From positions 1-21,540 of the forward strand of contig JAJZIF010000011.1 of NCBI GenBank assembly GCA_021810735.1: a stretch of 21,540 bases of DNA, in the 5' to 3' direction. The DNA comes from Acidobacteriota bacterium (GTDB taxonomy: Bacteria > Acidobacteriota > Terriglobia > Terriglobales > Acidobacteriaceae). The position numbers and the translations under genes were made by a program. Below the pieces are notes generated by a model. That model worked only from the letters and a program-made list of their open reading frames with translations, had not been told where the DNA came from and ran no database searches. Position 1 is the stretch's first letter. Each line of letters opens with the position of its first letter. This document shows, in pieces, positions 7,606 through 14,203 of this stretch.

Positions 7606-8634
7606 TCAGCGCCTTCCCAACGCGTTAAGCATGAGTGCGGTGAGCAGAAGCGGTAGATAGATCACACTCACCTTCAACAGATCGCGCGCATACATTTTGG
7701 ACTCCGTGTGGCTGCGCTTACTTGCCGCCGGAGTTTTCGTGAAACGAATGGTATAGGCAAGATAGACGGTTCCCAGCAGCAGAGCGATAGCGCCGTAAAT
7801 GGGGCCGGCAACGTGCAGGTAAACCGGGAGCAAACTGACCGGAATCATGAGAACTGCGTAAACCAGGGCTTCAAAGACGGTAGACCAGCCATCGGGCTGC
7901 ACTACGGGCAGCATTCGGATGCCCGCACGGCCGTAGTCTTCGCGATAAAGCCAGGCGATGGCCATGAAGTGCGGGAATTGCCAGACAAACAGGATGGCAA
8001 AGAGTGCGACTCCGGCCCACTCGATCTGGCCGCGGGCGGCGGTCCAGCCGATGAGCGGCGGCAGAGCTCCGGGGAAAGCGCCGATGAAGGTGGCGATGGT
8101 GGTGACGCGCTTGAGCGGCGTATAGACGGCGACGTAGAGCAGCGCGGTGAGCAGCGTGAGCGCAACAGTGACCGGATTGGTAGAAAGCGCGAGGACGGTG
8201 CCTCCGGCCGCGATTGCAGCGAGGCCAACGGCGATTCCGTGCGCGAGGGAAATGCGGCCAGCGGCCATGGGGCGCTGCGCGGTGCGGATCATTTTTGCGT
8301 CGAGTTTGCGCTCGATGGCCTGATTGAGGGCGGATGAGCCCGCGGAGACGAGTCCGATGCCGAGGAGCGCTTCGACGAGTACGGGCTGGACGCTGCTGAC
8401 GCCTGAACGGATGGAGCCGAGGTAGAAGCCGGCCCATGCGGTCATGACGACGAGGCCAGTGACACGGACTTTGAAGAGCTCGATGTAGTCGTTCAGCAGA
8501 GAAGCGGTGGCCCCGGCGCGCGGCGCATGGATCTGGATATGGTGCTGGGGTGCGGCGGTGGGCTGGTCCGCAGCCGGAGTAGCGTGAGCCGTGTCCGGCA
8601 TCTCGACGCTGGAGGGCAGAGTGCTCACTGGCAC
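7606..8634 (-). CDS. ctaB: protoheme IX farnesyltransferase (heme O synthase)
   Basis: Polytopic inner-membrane UbiA-superfamily prenyltransferase that adds a farnesyl chain to heme b to make heme O, the precursor of heme A for terminal oxidases. The 342 residues show the allylic-diphosphate/Mg-binding motif N104-x3-E108-x3-D112, followed by RTAQRPM (117-123). Then come YTPLKRVTTIATFIGAFPGA with PPLIGW, and HFMAIAWLYREDYGRAGI, all diagnostic of CtaB/CyoE. About 45 extra residues, rich in Pro, Ala and His, precede the first helix. The start is a GTG at 8634; an ATG at 8601 would also precede the conserved part, and neither has a strong Shine-Dalgarno sequence. It heads a block with the ABC transporter genes and then DUF420, typical of an oxidase-maturation locus. 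ctaA and the oxidase subunits are not in view. Confidence 0.95.
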   Translation of the reverse strand: MPVSTLPSSVEMPDTAHATPAADQPTAAPQHHIQIHAPRAGATASLLNDYIELFKVRVTGLVVMTAWAGFYLGSIRSGVSSVQPVLVEALLGIGLVSAGSSALNQAIERKLDAKMIRTAQRPMAAGRISLAHGIAVGLAAIAAGGTVLALSTNPVTVALTLLTALLYVAVYTPLKRVTTIATFIGAFPGALPPLIGWTAARGQIEWAGVALFAILFVWQFPHFMAIAWLYREDYGRAGIRMLPVVQPDGWSTVFEALVYAVLMIPVSLLPVYLHVAGPIYGAIALLLGTVYLAYTIRFTKTPAASKRSHTESKMYARDLLKVSVIYLPLLLTALMLNALGRR

Positions 8635-8715
8635 AGACTCACTTTCTGTATGCGTTCGCGAGACGGGCGGACTGGGGCGTGGCTTTGCATTTTGAGGGAG
8701 GAACGCGACGAGCTG

Positions 8716-8730
8716 CCGGTACGGTACCGG
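8716..8730. promoter_or_regulatory. short perfect palindrome upstream of ctaB, possible operator
   Basis: CCGGTAC-G-GTACCGG is a 7+1+7 palindrome about 82 bases before the ctaB start, in the 157-base gap that should contain the promoter of the ctaB block. No clear -35/-10 pair is visible around it. A protein-binding role is a guess based on symmetry and place; chance in GC-rich DNA is possible. Confidence 0.25.
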
Positions 8731-8791
8731 TAATCGCGGTCCAACCTTAATGATAACAAGCGGGGCGGAAGCGATTCAGGTGAAGGCGGAA

Positions 8792-9865
8792 TTATTGGGC
8801 GGGAGTTGAGCTGGTGGGACGGAGGACGGTGAGGGGATGGTCGCCCGCAACCAGATATTCCTCAATGAGAACGGCGAGGAGTACGGCTGTTGGAACGGAG
8901 ACGGCGGCGCCGGCGATACCGGCCAGCGAGCTTCCGATGACGAGAGCGATGAGGATGGCAATACCGGGCAGGTTGACGCTGCTTTGCATGATGCGCGGGG
9001 TGAGGACGGAGGTTTCGACCTGGGAGTAGATGGCGTAAAAGACGACAACGCCGAGGACGCGGCCCCAGGAGTCGATGGCGGCGACGAGGATGGCGAGGGA
9101 GACGGTGATCATGGCACCCACGACGGGGATGATATTGAAGACGCCCATGAGTACGCCGAGAGCGTAGGCATAGCGGATGTGCAGCGAGAGGAAAACGATG
9201 GTGCTGGTGACGCCGAGGATGAGCATGAGCGCACCCTGGCCGAGGAGCCAGCGGCCCATGCGGACCTTGGCGCGGGTGAGAGCGCGGTCGAGGCGAGAGC
9301 GGTGCAGGATGGGGACAAGTTGGAGGCTCCACGCGTAGACTTTTTCGCCTTCGATCATGAAGTAGACAGTGAGCAACATGCCAGTGATGAGAGCGAAGAG
9401 GCTGTGCGCCCAGTTGCCGGCAGACGTGAAGACGTAGGTGGCGAAGCGAGTGGCGAAGTCCTGCACCTTGGCGTTGAGGGCATTGACGTTGAGATGCTGC
9501 ATGAAGGGCAGGGACTTGACGCGACTGAGGATGCGCGGGGCGTGCGCGGGCAGTTCGGCGATGAAGTCGCGCAGGTCGCGGTACGCCGGGGGCACGGCAA
9601 GGGCGGCGAAGGCGGCGATGAAGGCGACGATGACGAGAATGAGCGCGATGACCGACAGGCCGATGCCGGGATGCCACTTACCGATGCGGATGCGCATAAT
9701 GCTCTTCGCCACAGGCTGCAGGACGACGGCGGCGAGCGCACTGACATAGATGAGGGTGAGCTCGGCGCGCAGTTCGTAGGCGTAGTAGAGCAGCCCGGCA
9801 ATGGCGAAGGCGAAGAGGATGTTTCTGCGCTGCTGCCGGGCCTGCGATTCGTGATCGGTGGTCAT
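8792..9865 (-). CDS. AI-2E (PerM/YdiK) family membrane transporter
   Basis: Predicted inner-membrane protein of the AI-2E transporter family. Members are mostly uncharacterised; a few export the quorum signal AI-2 and others act in Na+/H+ exchange, so the name does not prove a substrate. The 357 residues show paired N-terminal helices (about 13-60), a helix at about 71-92, a long soluble segment (about 93-150) beginning PPAYRDLRDFIAELP, and a C-terminal helical bundle. The family motif region is GVFNIIPVVGAMI (about 242-254), followed by the conserved P-R of LTPRIMQSS and PGIAILIAL. The ATG at 9865 lies three bases after the aroK stop without its own Shine-Dalgarno sequence, implying coupled translation at the end of the sigma-factor transcript. 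Confidence 0.9.
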   Translation of the reverse strand: MTTDHESQARQQRRNILFAFAIAGLLYYAYELRAELTLIYVSALAAVVLQPVAKSIMRIRIGKWHPGIGLSVIALILVIVAFIAAFAALAVPPAYRDLRDFIAELPAHAPRILSRVKSLPFMQHLNVNALNAKVQDFATRFATYVFTSAGNWAHSLFALITGMLLTVYFMIEGEKVYAWSLQLVPILHRSRLDRALTRAKVRMGRWLLGQGALMLILGVTSTIVFLSLHIRYAYALGVLMGVFNIIPVVGAMITVSLAILVAAIDSWGRVLGVVVFYAIYSQVETSVLTPRIMQSSVNLPGIAILIALVIGSSLAGIAGAAVSVPTAVLLAVLIEEYLVAGDHPLTVLRPTSSTPAQ

Positions 9866-9868
9866 GAT

Positions 9869-10450
9869 TTACGGTTTCATGCCTGTCCTGAGGAGATGAG
9901 TGACAGACTCTGCAATGTTGCTGGCGACCTGCTCGGGCGTCAAGTTCTGAGTTTCGAAACGCAGATGAGCCTGCTGGTAATGCGGCAGACGGTTGGCCCA
10001 GCGAGCATGGAGGCGTTCGCGGTCGGCAAGAACGGGGCGAATGGCGGATGATTTCTGCTGCTGGGCGAGGCAACGATCGATGAGGGCCTGTAGCGGCGCA
10101 GACAGGAAGACGGTGCAGACGCCGGGGGTGGCGGCAAGCAGGGCGCGGATGGCTTCGGATTCGATGGCTCCGCCGCCGAGGGCGAGAACTGTCTCCGCGC
10201 GTGTGATGCGGGACTGGAGGGTACTGGCTTCGCGGGCGCGGAAATCTGGTTCGCCATGGATGCGGAAGATTTCGGAGATGGTGATGCCGGCTTCGCGCTC
10301 GATTTCGGCGTCGAGGTCAAGGAAGTTCCAGCCCAGGCGCGCGGCGAGCAGGCGTCCGACGGTGGTTTTTCCGGCGCCCATGAAGCCGGTGAGCACGATG
10401 GTCTGAATGGATGTAGGGAGTCGGCTGCTTCCCGGAGTCTGTTCTTGCAT
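9869..10450 (-). CDS. aroK: shikimate kinase
   Basis: Cytoplasmic enzyme that phosphorylates the 3-hydroxyl of shikimate with ATP, the fifth step of chorismate and aromatic amino-acid synthesis. The 193 residues carry Walker A GFMGAGKTT (22-30), the shikimate-binding Asp47 and Arg71 (in EPDFRARE), GGG at 92-94, the lid motif RPVL (138-141) and RLPHYQQA with Arg154. The start is the ATG at 10450; the frame stays open to 10669 but that part overlaps the anti-sigma gene and lacks similarity. It sits 52 bases after the anti-sigma gene and three bases before the AI-2E-family gene. Co-transcription with a sigma factor operon is unusual; aroK more often accompanies aroB. Confidence 0.95.
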   Translation of the reverse strand: MQEQTPGSSRLPTSIQTIVLTGFMGAGKTTVGRLLAARLGWNFLDLDAEIEREAGITISEIFRIHGEPDFRAREASTLQSRITRAETVLALGGGAIESEAIRALLAATPGVCTVFLSAPLQALIDRCLAQQQKSSAIRPVLADRERLHARWANRLPHYQQAHLRFETQNLTPEQVASNIAESVTHLLRTGMKP

Positions 10451-10502
10451 AGCGGAATTGTTTGACGGGCCGGAATGGAAGCATGCCGGCACAGTGTAAA
10501 GT

Positions 10503-10766
10503 TCAGGTCTCGTTTGTGTCGTCCTGCTCTTTTTTGAGCGCGGACTGAATGGTGTCCCACACGGCGGGGCTGGGATCGTGAATGGGCAGCAGGAGCTTTG
10601 CCTGCTGGGCGATGTATTCGAGATCACGCACCAGGGCCGCGCAGTTTTCACATTGCCGGAGATGTTCATTCTGAGAGAGGTCGGCCTGGGCTTCGAAGAG
10701 TTCGGGCAGTCTCTGCTGAAATTCGGCGCAGTCCATCGCTGTTTGAGTTGGATGAAGCGGGGTCAC
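10503..10766 (-). CDS. putative zinc-finger anti-sigma factor, soluble
   Basis: Probable cytoplasmic anti-sigma factor for the ECF sigma encoded just upstream. The 87 residues carry the zinc-binding anti-sigma (ZAS) signature H35-x3-C39-x2-C42 (HLRQCENC), with Cys13 (MDCAEFQ) as the likely fourth ligand, then a helical C-terminus ending in [10 protein letters not shown]. No membrane helix follows, so this is a soluble, RsrA-like form rather than a transmembrane RseA-like one. A thiol/redox or metal signal is conceivable but unproven. The GTG start overlaps the sigma stop as GTGA and has GGAG eight bases upstream; an ATG at 10736 lacks a Shine-Dalgarno sequence but would keep all ligands. Confidence 0.8.
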   Translation of the reverse strand: MTPLHPTQTAMDCAEFQQRLPELFEAQADLSQNEHLRQCENCAALVRDLEYIAQQAKLLLPIHDPSPAVWDTIQSALKKEQDDTNET

Positions 10767-11395
10767 CGGGGTTGCTCCGCTTTCTGGCCGCTGTGGAGGA
10801 GGTCGCGAAGCTTCATGCGTGCCTTGTGAAGTTGGGATTTGCTGTTTCCGATGGAGCAGTCCAGCATATCCGCGATTTCGTTGTGTTCGTAGCCTTCAAC
10901 ATCGTGCAGAACGAAGACGAGGCGGTAGCCGGGAGGAAGGTTTTCAATGGCGCGTTCGAGGGTGACGCGGTCGATGGAGCCGGCGAGGGTGAGATCGCGG
11001 GCACCGATATCTTTGCGCGGGCCGTCATCCTGGGCGGGTTCGAGCGTTTCTTCGAGGGATACCTGGGGAAGGCCTTTTTTGCGCAGGTGCATGAGCACAA
11101 CGTTGACGGCAAGGCGGTGCAGCCAAGTGGAAAAGGCGGAATCCCCGCGGAACGTGCCGATTTTGCGATAGAGCTGAAGGAATGCTTCCTGGGTGAGGTC
11201 TTCAGCTTCCGCAACGTTGCCGAGCATGCGCAGGCAAAGCGAGTAGACGCGGCGCTTGTGCAAGGAGTAGAGGGTTTCGAAGGCACGGGGGTCGCCGGAC
11301 TGGGCGCACTCAATGGCCTCTGCCTCGCCAGCGATGGGAGGATTGCGGCGCATGTGGCGTGCGGCCGGTTTGGGAGCAACGGGGCCATTGCTCAT
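10763..11395 (-). CDS. ECF-type (RpoE-like) RNA polymerase sigma factor
   Basis: Group 4 sigma factor that redirects RNA polymerase to a stress regulon. The 210 residues contain region 2 at about 36-105 ([20 protein letters not shown], then [19 protein letters not shown] and [12 protein letters not shown]). Region 4 lies at about 145-200 ([20 protein letters not shown], then [20 protein letters not shown]). The AEDLTQEAF and LPPGYR motifs are typical of ECF02-like factors. The start is set at 11395 because AGGAAAGG lies eight bases upstream; an upstream in-frame ATG (11482) and TTG (11491) would add a low-complexity N-terminus and have no Shine-Dalgarno sequence. It overlaps the anti-sigma gene by four bases, and an ECF-type promoter lies at 11505-11535, which suggests positive autoregulation. 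Confidence 0.93.
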   Translation of the reverse strand: MSNGPVAPKPAARHMRRNPPIAGEAEAIECAQSGDPRAFETLYSLHKRRVYSLCLRMLGNVAEAEDLTQEAFLQLYRKIGTFRGDSAFSTWLHRLAVNVVLMHLRKKGLPQVSLEETLEPAQDDGPRKDIGARDLTLAGSIDRVTLERAIENLPPGYRLVFVLHDVEGYEHNEIADMLDCSIGNSKSQLHKARMKLRDLLHSGQKAEQPR

Positions 11396-11504
11396 GGGCA
11401 GAACCTTTCCTGGGGTCGCCAGGCGGTCCTTACTGGGCGGGTTTGTGTCCGCGCTGGTGCGGTCTGGCATTGGCATACTCATAAAACGCAAAGGTAATCA
11501 AGCG

Positions 11505-11535
11505 CTTAGACGCCTGACAACCCGGAAGGGTTTCC
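11505..11535 (-). promoter_or_regulatory. candidate ECF sigma-dependent promoter of the sigma/anti-sigma operon
   Basis: On the minus strand GGAAAC (11535-11530) is followed after 17 bases by CGTCTAAG (11512-11505). ECF02-like sigma factors recognise GGAAC-type -35 and CGTCTAA-type -10 elements at this distance. Transcription would start near 11498, about 100 bases before the preferred sigma start. The match and position support autoregulation; the extra A in the -35 element is a deviation. Confidence 0.55.
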
Positions 11536-11552
11536 CCAGCCAGAAATGGGTA

Positions 11553-11574
11553 GGCGCAGCCCGCAGGCTGCGCC
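11553..11574 (-). terminator. strong hairpin after the ferredoxin gene
   Basis: Perfect 9-bp stem GGCGCAGCC / GGCTGCGCC with a 4-base loop, 19 bases past the ferredoxin stop and just before the ECF promoter. The bases after it on the minus strand are TACCCATTTC, without a real U tract, so it is a probable rather than certain terminator that insulates the two units. Confidence 0.5.
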
Positions 11575-11592
11575 AGTGGAGATGGAAAGAGA

Positions 11593-11853
11593 TTACCTTC
11601 CGTAGTGCTGGGCATTCTTCTCGGCGAAACTCTGCCATTTTTCCGGCAGGTCGTCGAGGGCGAAGATTGCCGAGACCGGGCAAACCGGAACGCAGGCGCC
11701 GCAGTCAATGCACTCCACGGGGTCGATGTAGAGCTGTTCGGCGTCGTTGAATTCGCTCTCATCTTTTTTGGGGTGGATGCAGTCAACTGGGCAAGCATCC
11801 ACGCATGCTGTGTCCTTAGTGCCAATGCAGGGTTCTGCGATAACGTAAGCCAT
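11593..11853 (-). CDS. fdxA: seven-iron (3Fe-4S/4Fe-4S) ferredoxin
   Basis: Small cytoplasmic electron carrier of the FdxA/FdxC type. The 86 residues have the first cluster region C9-x7-C17-x3-C21-P-x2-C25 (PCIGTKDTACVDACPVDC), in which the second Cys of a classic CxxC is missing; this pattern is typical of a [3Fe-4S] site. The second region, CIDCGACVPVCP (about 48-59), supplies a regular [4Fe-4S] cluster. The C-terminal extension EKWQSFAEKNAQHYGR is usual for this class. The ATG at 11853 has GAGGA six bases upstream. It is followed by a hairpin and preceded by a plausible promoter, so it is likely a monocistronic gene. Its redox partner is not evident here. Confidence 0.93.
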   Translation of the reverse strand: MAYVIAEPCIGTKDTACVDACPVDCIHPKKDESEFNDAEQLYIDPVECIDCGACVPVCPVSAIFALDDLPEKWQSFAEKNAQHYGR

Positions 11854-11891
11854 TCCGATCCTCTTTGAACGTAGGTGAACTCTACAGCAGG

Positions 11892-11933
11892 ATTGTAGCA
11901 GGGCTTCGGTTTCTTGAAGTGATGAAAGTCACT
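11892..11933 (-). promoter_or_regulatory. candidate promoter and operator-like repeat for the ferredoxin gene
   Basis: On the minus strand TACAAT (11897-11892) is a good -10 element, giving a 5' leader of about 30 bases. The expected -35 position has only a weak match (CTTCAA), but it is bordered by an inverted repeat AGTGA-N6-TCACT (11918-11933). A regulator bound there would touch the -35 region. Both elements are inferred from sequence pattern only. Confidence 0.4.
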
Positions 11934-11978
11934 GCCGCGGGACCCTGCCTGGTGGATTAGAGCCGGATAGAGGCACCG

Positions 11979-12893
11979 CTAAGAGCGGGCCGCGCGTTGC
12001 GCCGCAAATTCCTGGGGGGTGAGCAGGGGTTCAAGATCGCGTCCGGCAAACATATTGTCAAAGAGCCGGATCATTTCGTCCCGGATACGGGCGTTGGTAG
12101 CGAGCACCTCGCGGCTGTCGATGCGGAAGGGACTGCCGTCAAAACGGGTGACAGTGCCGCCGGCTTCGAGGACCAGAAGCATGCCAGCCGTAGTGTCCCA
12201 GGGATTGAGGTTGAATTCCCAGTAGGCGTCGAAGCGGCCGCATGCGACGTAGGCGAGATCAATCGCGGCGGAGCCTGCGCGGCGGACGCCGTGGGAGCGA
12301 AGGGTGAACTCCTGGTAGAAGTACACATTTGGATTGGCGTGGCGCTTTCGGCTGGGAAAGCCGGTGGCGATGAGCGACTCACAGAGATTGGCGGTCTGGG
12401 AGACGTGGATGGGTCGCCCGTTGAGATATGCTCCCTTGCCGCGCTCGGCGGTGAAGAGTTCGTCGCGAGTGGGGTCGTAGAGTACGGCGGCGATGAGGGT
12501 GCCATCCTGATTCTCGGCGAGCCCGGCGGGGCGGTGTTCGAGCCCCATGGAGACGCAAAAGACGGGGAATCCATGGGCGAAGTTGGTGGTGCCGTCGAGG
12601 GGATCGATGTACCAGCGGTATTCACTGTTGAGGCGCTGGCGCGTGCCTTCTTCGCCATAGATGCCGTGAGCGGGGAAGACGGCGTGCATGCGCTCGGCGA
12701 TGAGTTTTTCAGAAGCACGGTCGGCCTCGGTGACGAGGTCGACGTCGGCCTTGTATTCGGTGGCGACGCCTTTCTTGAAATAGTCGTGGATCAGTGCGCC
12801 GGCCTCGAGGGCGATGGGAGCAGCAGCCGAAGCGAAGGTAAGGCTGGAGGGGACTCTGAATGGTGTAGCGTCGGCGGTGTCCGGTGGCGTCAC
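11979..12893 (-). CDS. inositol monophosphatase family protein
   Basis: Mg2+-dependent, Li+-sensitive-type sugar phosphatase of the IMPase/SuhB family; substrates may be inositol phosphates, glycerol phosphates or nucleotide phosphates such as PAP. The 304 residues contain the metal-binding Glu pair GEE (80-82), DPLDGTTNFAHG (97-108) and PWDTTAG (231-237), where most relatives have WDxAAG. Asp51 and Asp58 in ADVDLVTEADRASE complete the site. A C-terminal tail (LLTPQEFAAQRAARS) extends past the usual end. The GTG start overlaps the Hfq-like gene's stop as GTGA and has GAGG seven bases upstream. Last gene of the operon. E. coli SuhB also acts in rRNA antitermination; nothing shows whether this one does. 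Confidence 0.92.
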   Translation of the reverse strand: MTPPDTADATPFRVPSSLTFASAAAPIALEAGALIHDYFKKGVATEYKADVDLVTEADRASEKLIAERMHAVFPAHGIYGEEGTRQRLNSEYRWYIDPLDGTTNFAHGFPVFCVSMGLEHRPAGLAENQDGTLIAAVLYDPTRDELFTAERGKGAYLNGRPIHVSQTANLCESLIATGFPSRKRHANPNVYFYQEFTLRSHGVRRAGSAAIDLAYVACGRFDAYWEFNLNPWDTTAGMLLVLEAGGTVTRFDGSPFRIDSREVLATNARIRDEMIRLFDNMFAGRDLEPLLTPQEFAAQRAARS

Positions 12894-13189
12894 TTGTTTT
12901 CCTCGTTCGCCGGGCGGGTGCGATTGCGGGCTTCGTCGCGGCGCTGCTGCTCGGTAATGGTTCGAATCTGCTCTTTATAGATGAACAGATTGGGTTTGTT
13001 TTGTCGCGTGAGGCGGATCATGCGGTCGTCGAAATATTCGATCCATCCGGAGACAATCTCTCCGTCGCGGAGCTTGATATTGACGGTCACCTGTCGCTCG
13101 CTGAGCGAGCGGAGGTAGAGCGCTTCCTGCCCGGTATCGCCGGGCGGCGGAGATTTCTGGCGCTTTCGGGATGAACCTGGGAAGGGCAT
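12890..13189 (-). CDS. Hfq-like Sm-fold RNA-binding protein
   Basis: Small protein with an Sm/Hfq fold at about 20-80 of 99 residues. GQEALYLRSLSERQVTVNIK aligns with the Hfq N-terminal helix and first strand, keeping a Gln at the distal/proximal RNA site. DGEIVSGWIEYFDDRMIRL matches Sm1, and FIYKEQIRTIT matches Sm2. In typical Hfq the Sm2 motif is YKHAxST; here the His is replaced by Glu. An Arg/Lys-rich N-terminal tail and a charged C-terminal tail flank the core. It therefore probably forms an RNA-binding ring like Hfq, with an altered proximal face. It lies 9 bases after the VWA gene and overlaps the IMPase gene by four bases. E. coli hfq neighbours (miaA, hflX) are absent. A non-RNA role for the Sm fold is possible. 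Confidence 0.75.
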   Translation of the reverse strand: MPFPGSSRKRQKSPPPGDTGQEALYLRSLSERQVTVNIKLRDGEIVSGWIEYFDDRMIRLTRQNKPNLFIYKEQIRTITEQQRRDEARNRTRPANEENK

Positions 13190-13198
13190 AGGGAAATT

Positions 13199-14203
13199 TT
13201 ATCGAAGTGATCCGTTGGGGCCGCCGTCCGCGGGGCCGAGCATGTTCTGGTGGTTGCCGGAGTCCGCGTAATAGCCGGTGCGATAGGTGACTTGATAGCT
13301 GGATGCACGGGGCACGTTGAGCTTGACGGTGATGGCGTGGTAGTGGGAAAAGCGCCGATGCACCGATTTTGGGTAATAAGCGAGGAGGTATTCGGTGCGG
13401 AGGTCGCTTGCGACGCGGTTGAAGACCGGCTGAAGATTGCCGGACTGCGCGTAGTAATACTTTCCGCCGGTTTGTTGCGATAGGGTGATGAGGGCGTGTT
13501 CGCCGGCGATATCGCGGCCAGCGTCGTTGATGATGGGCAGGTCGATGATGGGGTAGATCATGGCCTGGGCGCGCCGGGCTGCATCAAGAGCCTGCGGGTA
13601 GTCGACGCCGTCGACGGTGTTACCGCCGTCGGAGATCACGATGAGGACTTTGCGTCCGTGCAGCGGGGCAAGCTGCTGTGCCCCCTGAACGAGCGCCGCA
13701 TAGAGTGCCGTGGCGGGGCCCCTGGAGAGACGGCGGAGCGCGGTGTCAATTACGCGCAGGTTGTTGGTGAAGGGCACAACCTGGTGAACGGCGGTGTTGA
13801 AGTCGAGTACCGCGACCCTGTCACTGGGACGGAGCAGGGCGTGAATGAATTCGCGGGCGTCTTCGGTTTCGAGGCCGAGGTCTTTCTGTACGCTTCCGCT
13901 GGTGTCGATGGCCAGGACAATGGACAGCGGGCGATCGGAGTGCTGTTCAAAGACGGCGATCTGTTGCTGCTGGCCGTTGTCGAAGACGGAGAAGTCGTTC
14001 TTGGTGAGGCCGGGGATGGGAGCGCCGGTTTGGTCCGTGACATTTACAAAGACATTGACCAGGCGGACCTGAACGCGGAGGGGTGGAACCTGCGGTTGCG
14101 CCTGCGCAGGATGGGCGGCGCAGATGAAGGCCAAGGCGACGAGAATCGATGCGAGGAACCGGGCGATGCAGGGCGAGAATCGGAAGTCGGGCAGTAACTT
14201 CAA
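13199..14203 (-). CDS. exported VWFA-domain protein, acidobacterial type
   Basis: Secreted or periplasmic protein matching the VWFA-related domain family found mainly in Acidobacteria (TIGR03436-like); VWA domains bind protein partners through a metal ion. The MIDAS motif is intact: DTSGS (100-104 from the chosen start), later Thr and Asp in VISDGGNTVD. A small beta-rich domain (VRLVNVFVNVTDQTGAPIPG, then FSVFDNGQ) precedes it. The C-terminus (LRTEYLLAYYP, then YHAITVKLNV and YRTGYYA) is also characteristic. I chose TTG at 14203: it overlaps the upstream stop as TTGA, has GGAG eight bases before it, and gives a clean signal peptide ending near AQAQ. An ATG at 14254 in frame would add 17 residues and overlap moaDE more. 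Partner unknown. Confidence 0.88.
   Translation of the reverse strand: MKLLPDFRFSPCIARFLASILVALAFICAAHPAQAQPQVPPLRVQVRLVNVFVNVTDQTGAPIPGLTKNDFSVFDNGQQQQIAVFEQHSDRPLSIVLAIDTSGSVQKDLGLETEDAREFIHALLRPSDRVAVLDFNTAVHQVVPFTNNLRVIDTALRRLSRGPATALYAALVQGAQQLAPLHGRKVLIVISDGGNTVDGVDYPQALDAARRAQAMIYPIIDLPIINDAGRDIAGEHALITLSQQTGGKYYYAQSGNLQPVFNRVASDLRTEYLLAYYPKSVHRRFSHYHAITVKLNVPRASSYQVTYRTGYYADSGNHQNMLGPADGGPNGSLR

Noticed and set aside
8837..10051. Plus-strand open frame of 404 codons, longer than the AI-2E-family gene it opposes
   Set aside because: Composition is dominated by Asp, Gly, Glu and Val, typical of the complement of a hydrophobic protein; the minus frame shows clear AI-2E-family helices and motifs.
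10451..10669. 73-residue N-terminal extension of shikimate kinase
   Set aside because: It is another reading frame of the anti-sigma gene; the family start fits the ATG at 10450.
10598..11497. Plus-strand open frame of 299 codons opposite the sigma/anti-sigma genes
   Set aside because: Antisense shadow of two well-supported overlapping genes; no domain seen.
11997..12980. Plus-strand open frame of 327 codons opposite the IMPase gene
   Set aside because: The minus strand carries complete IMPase motifs; the plus frame has no known features or Shine-Dalgarno-supported start.
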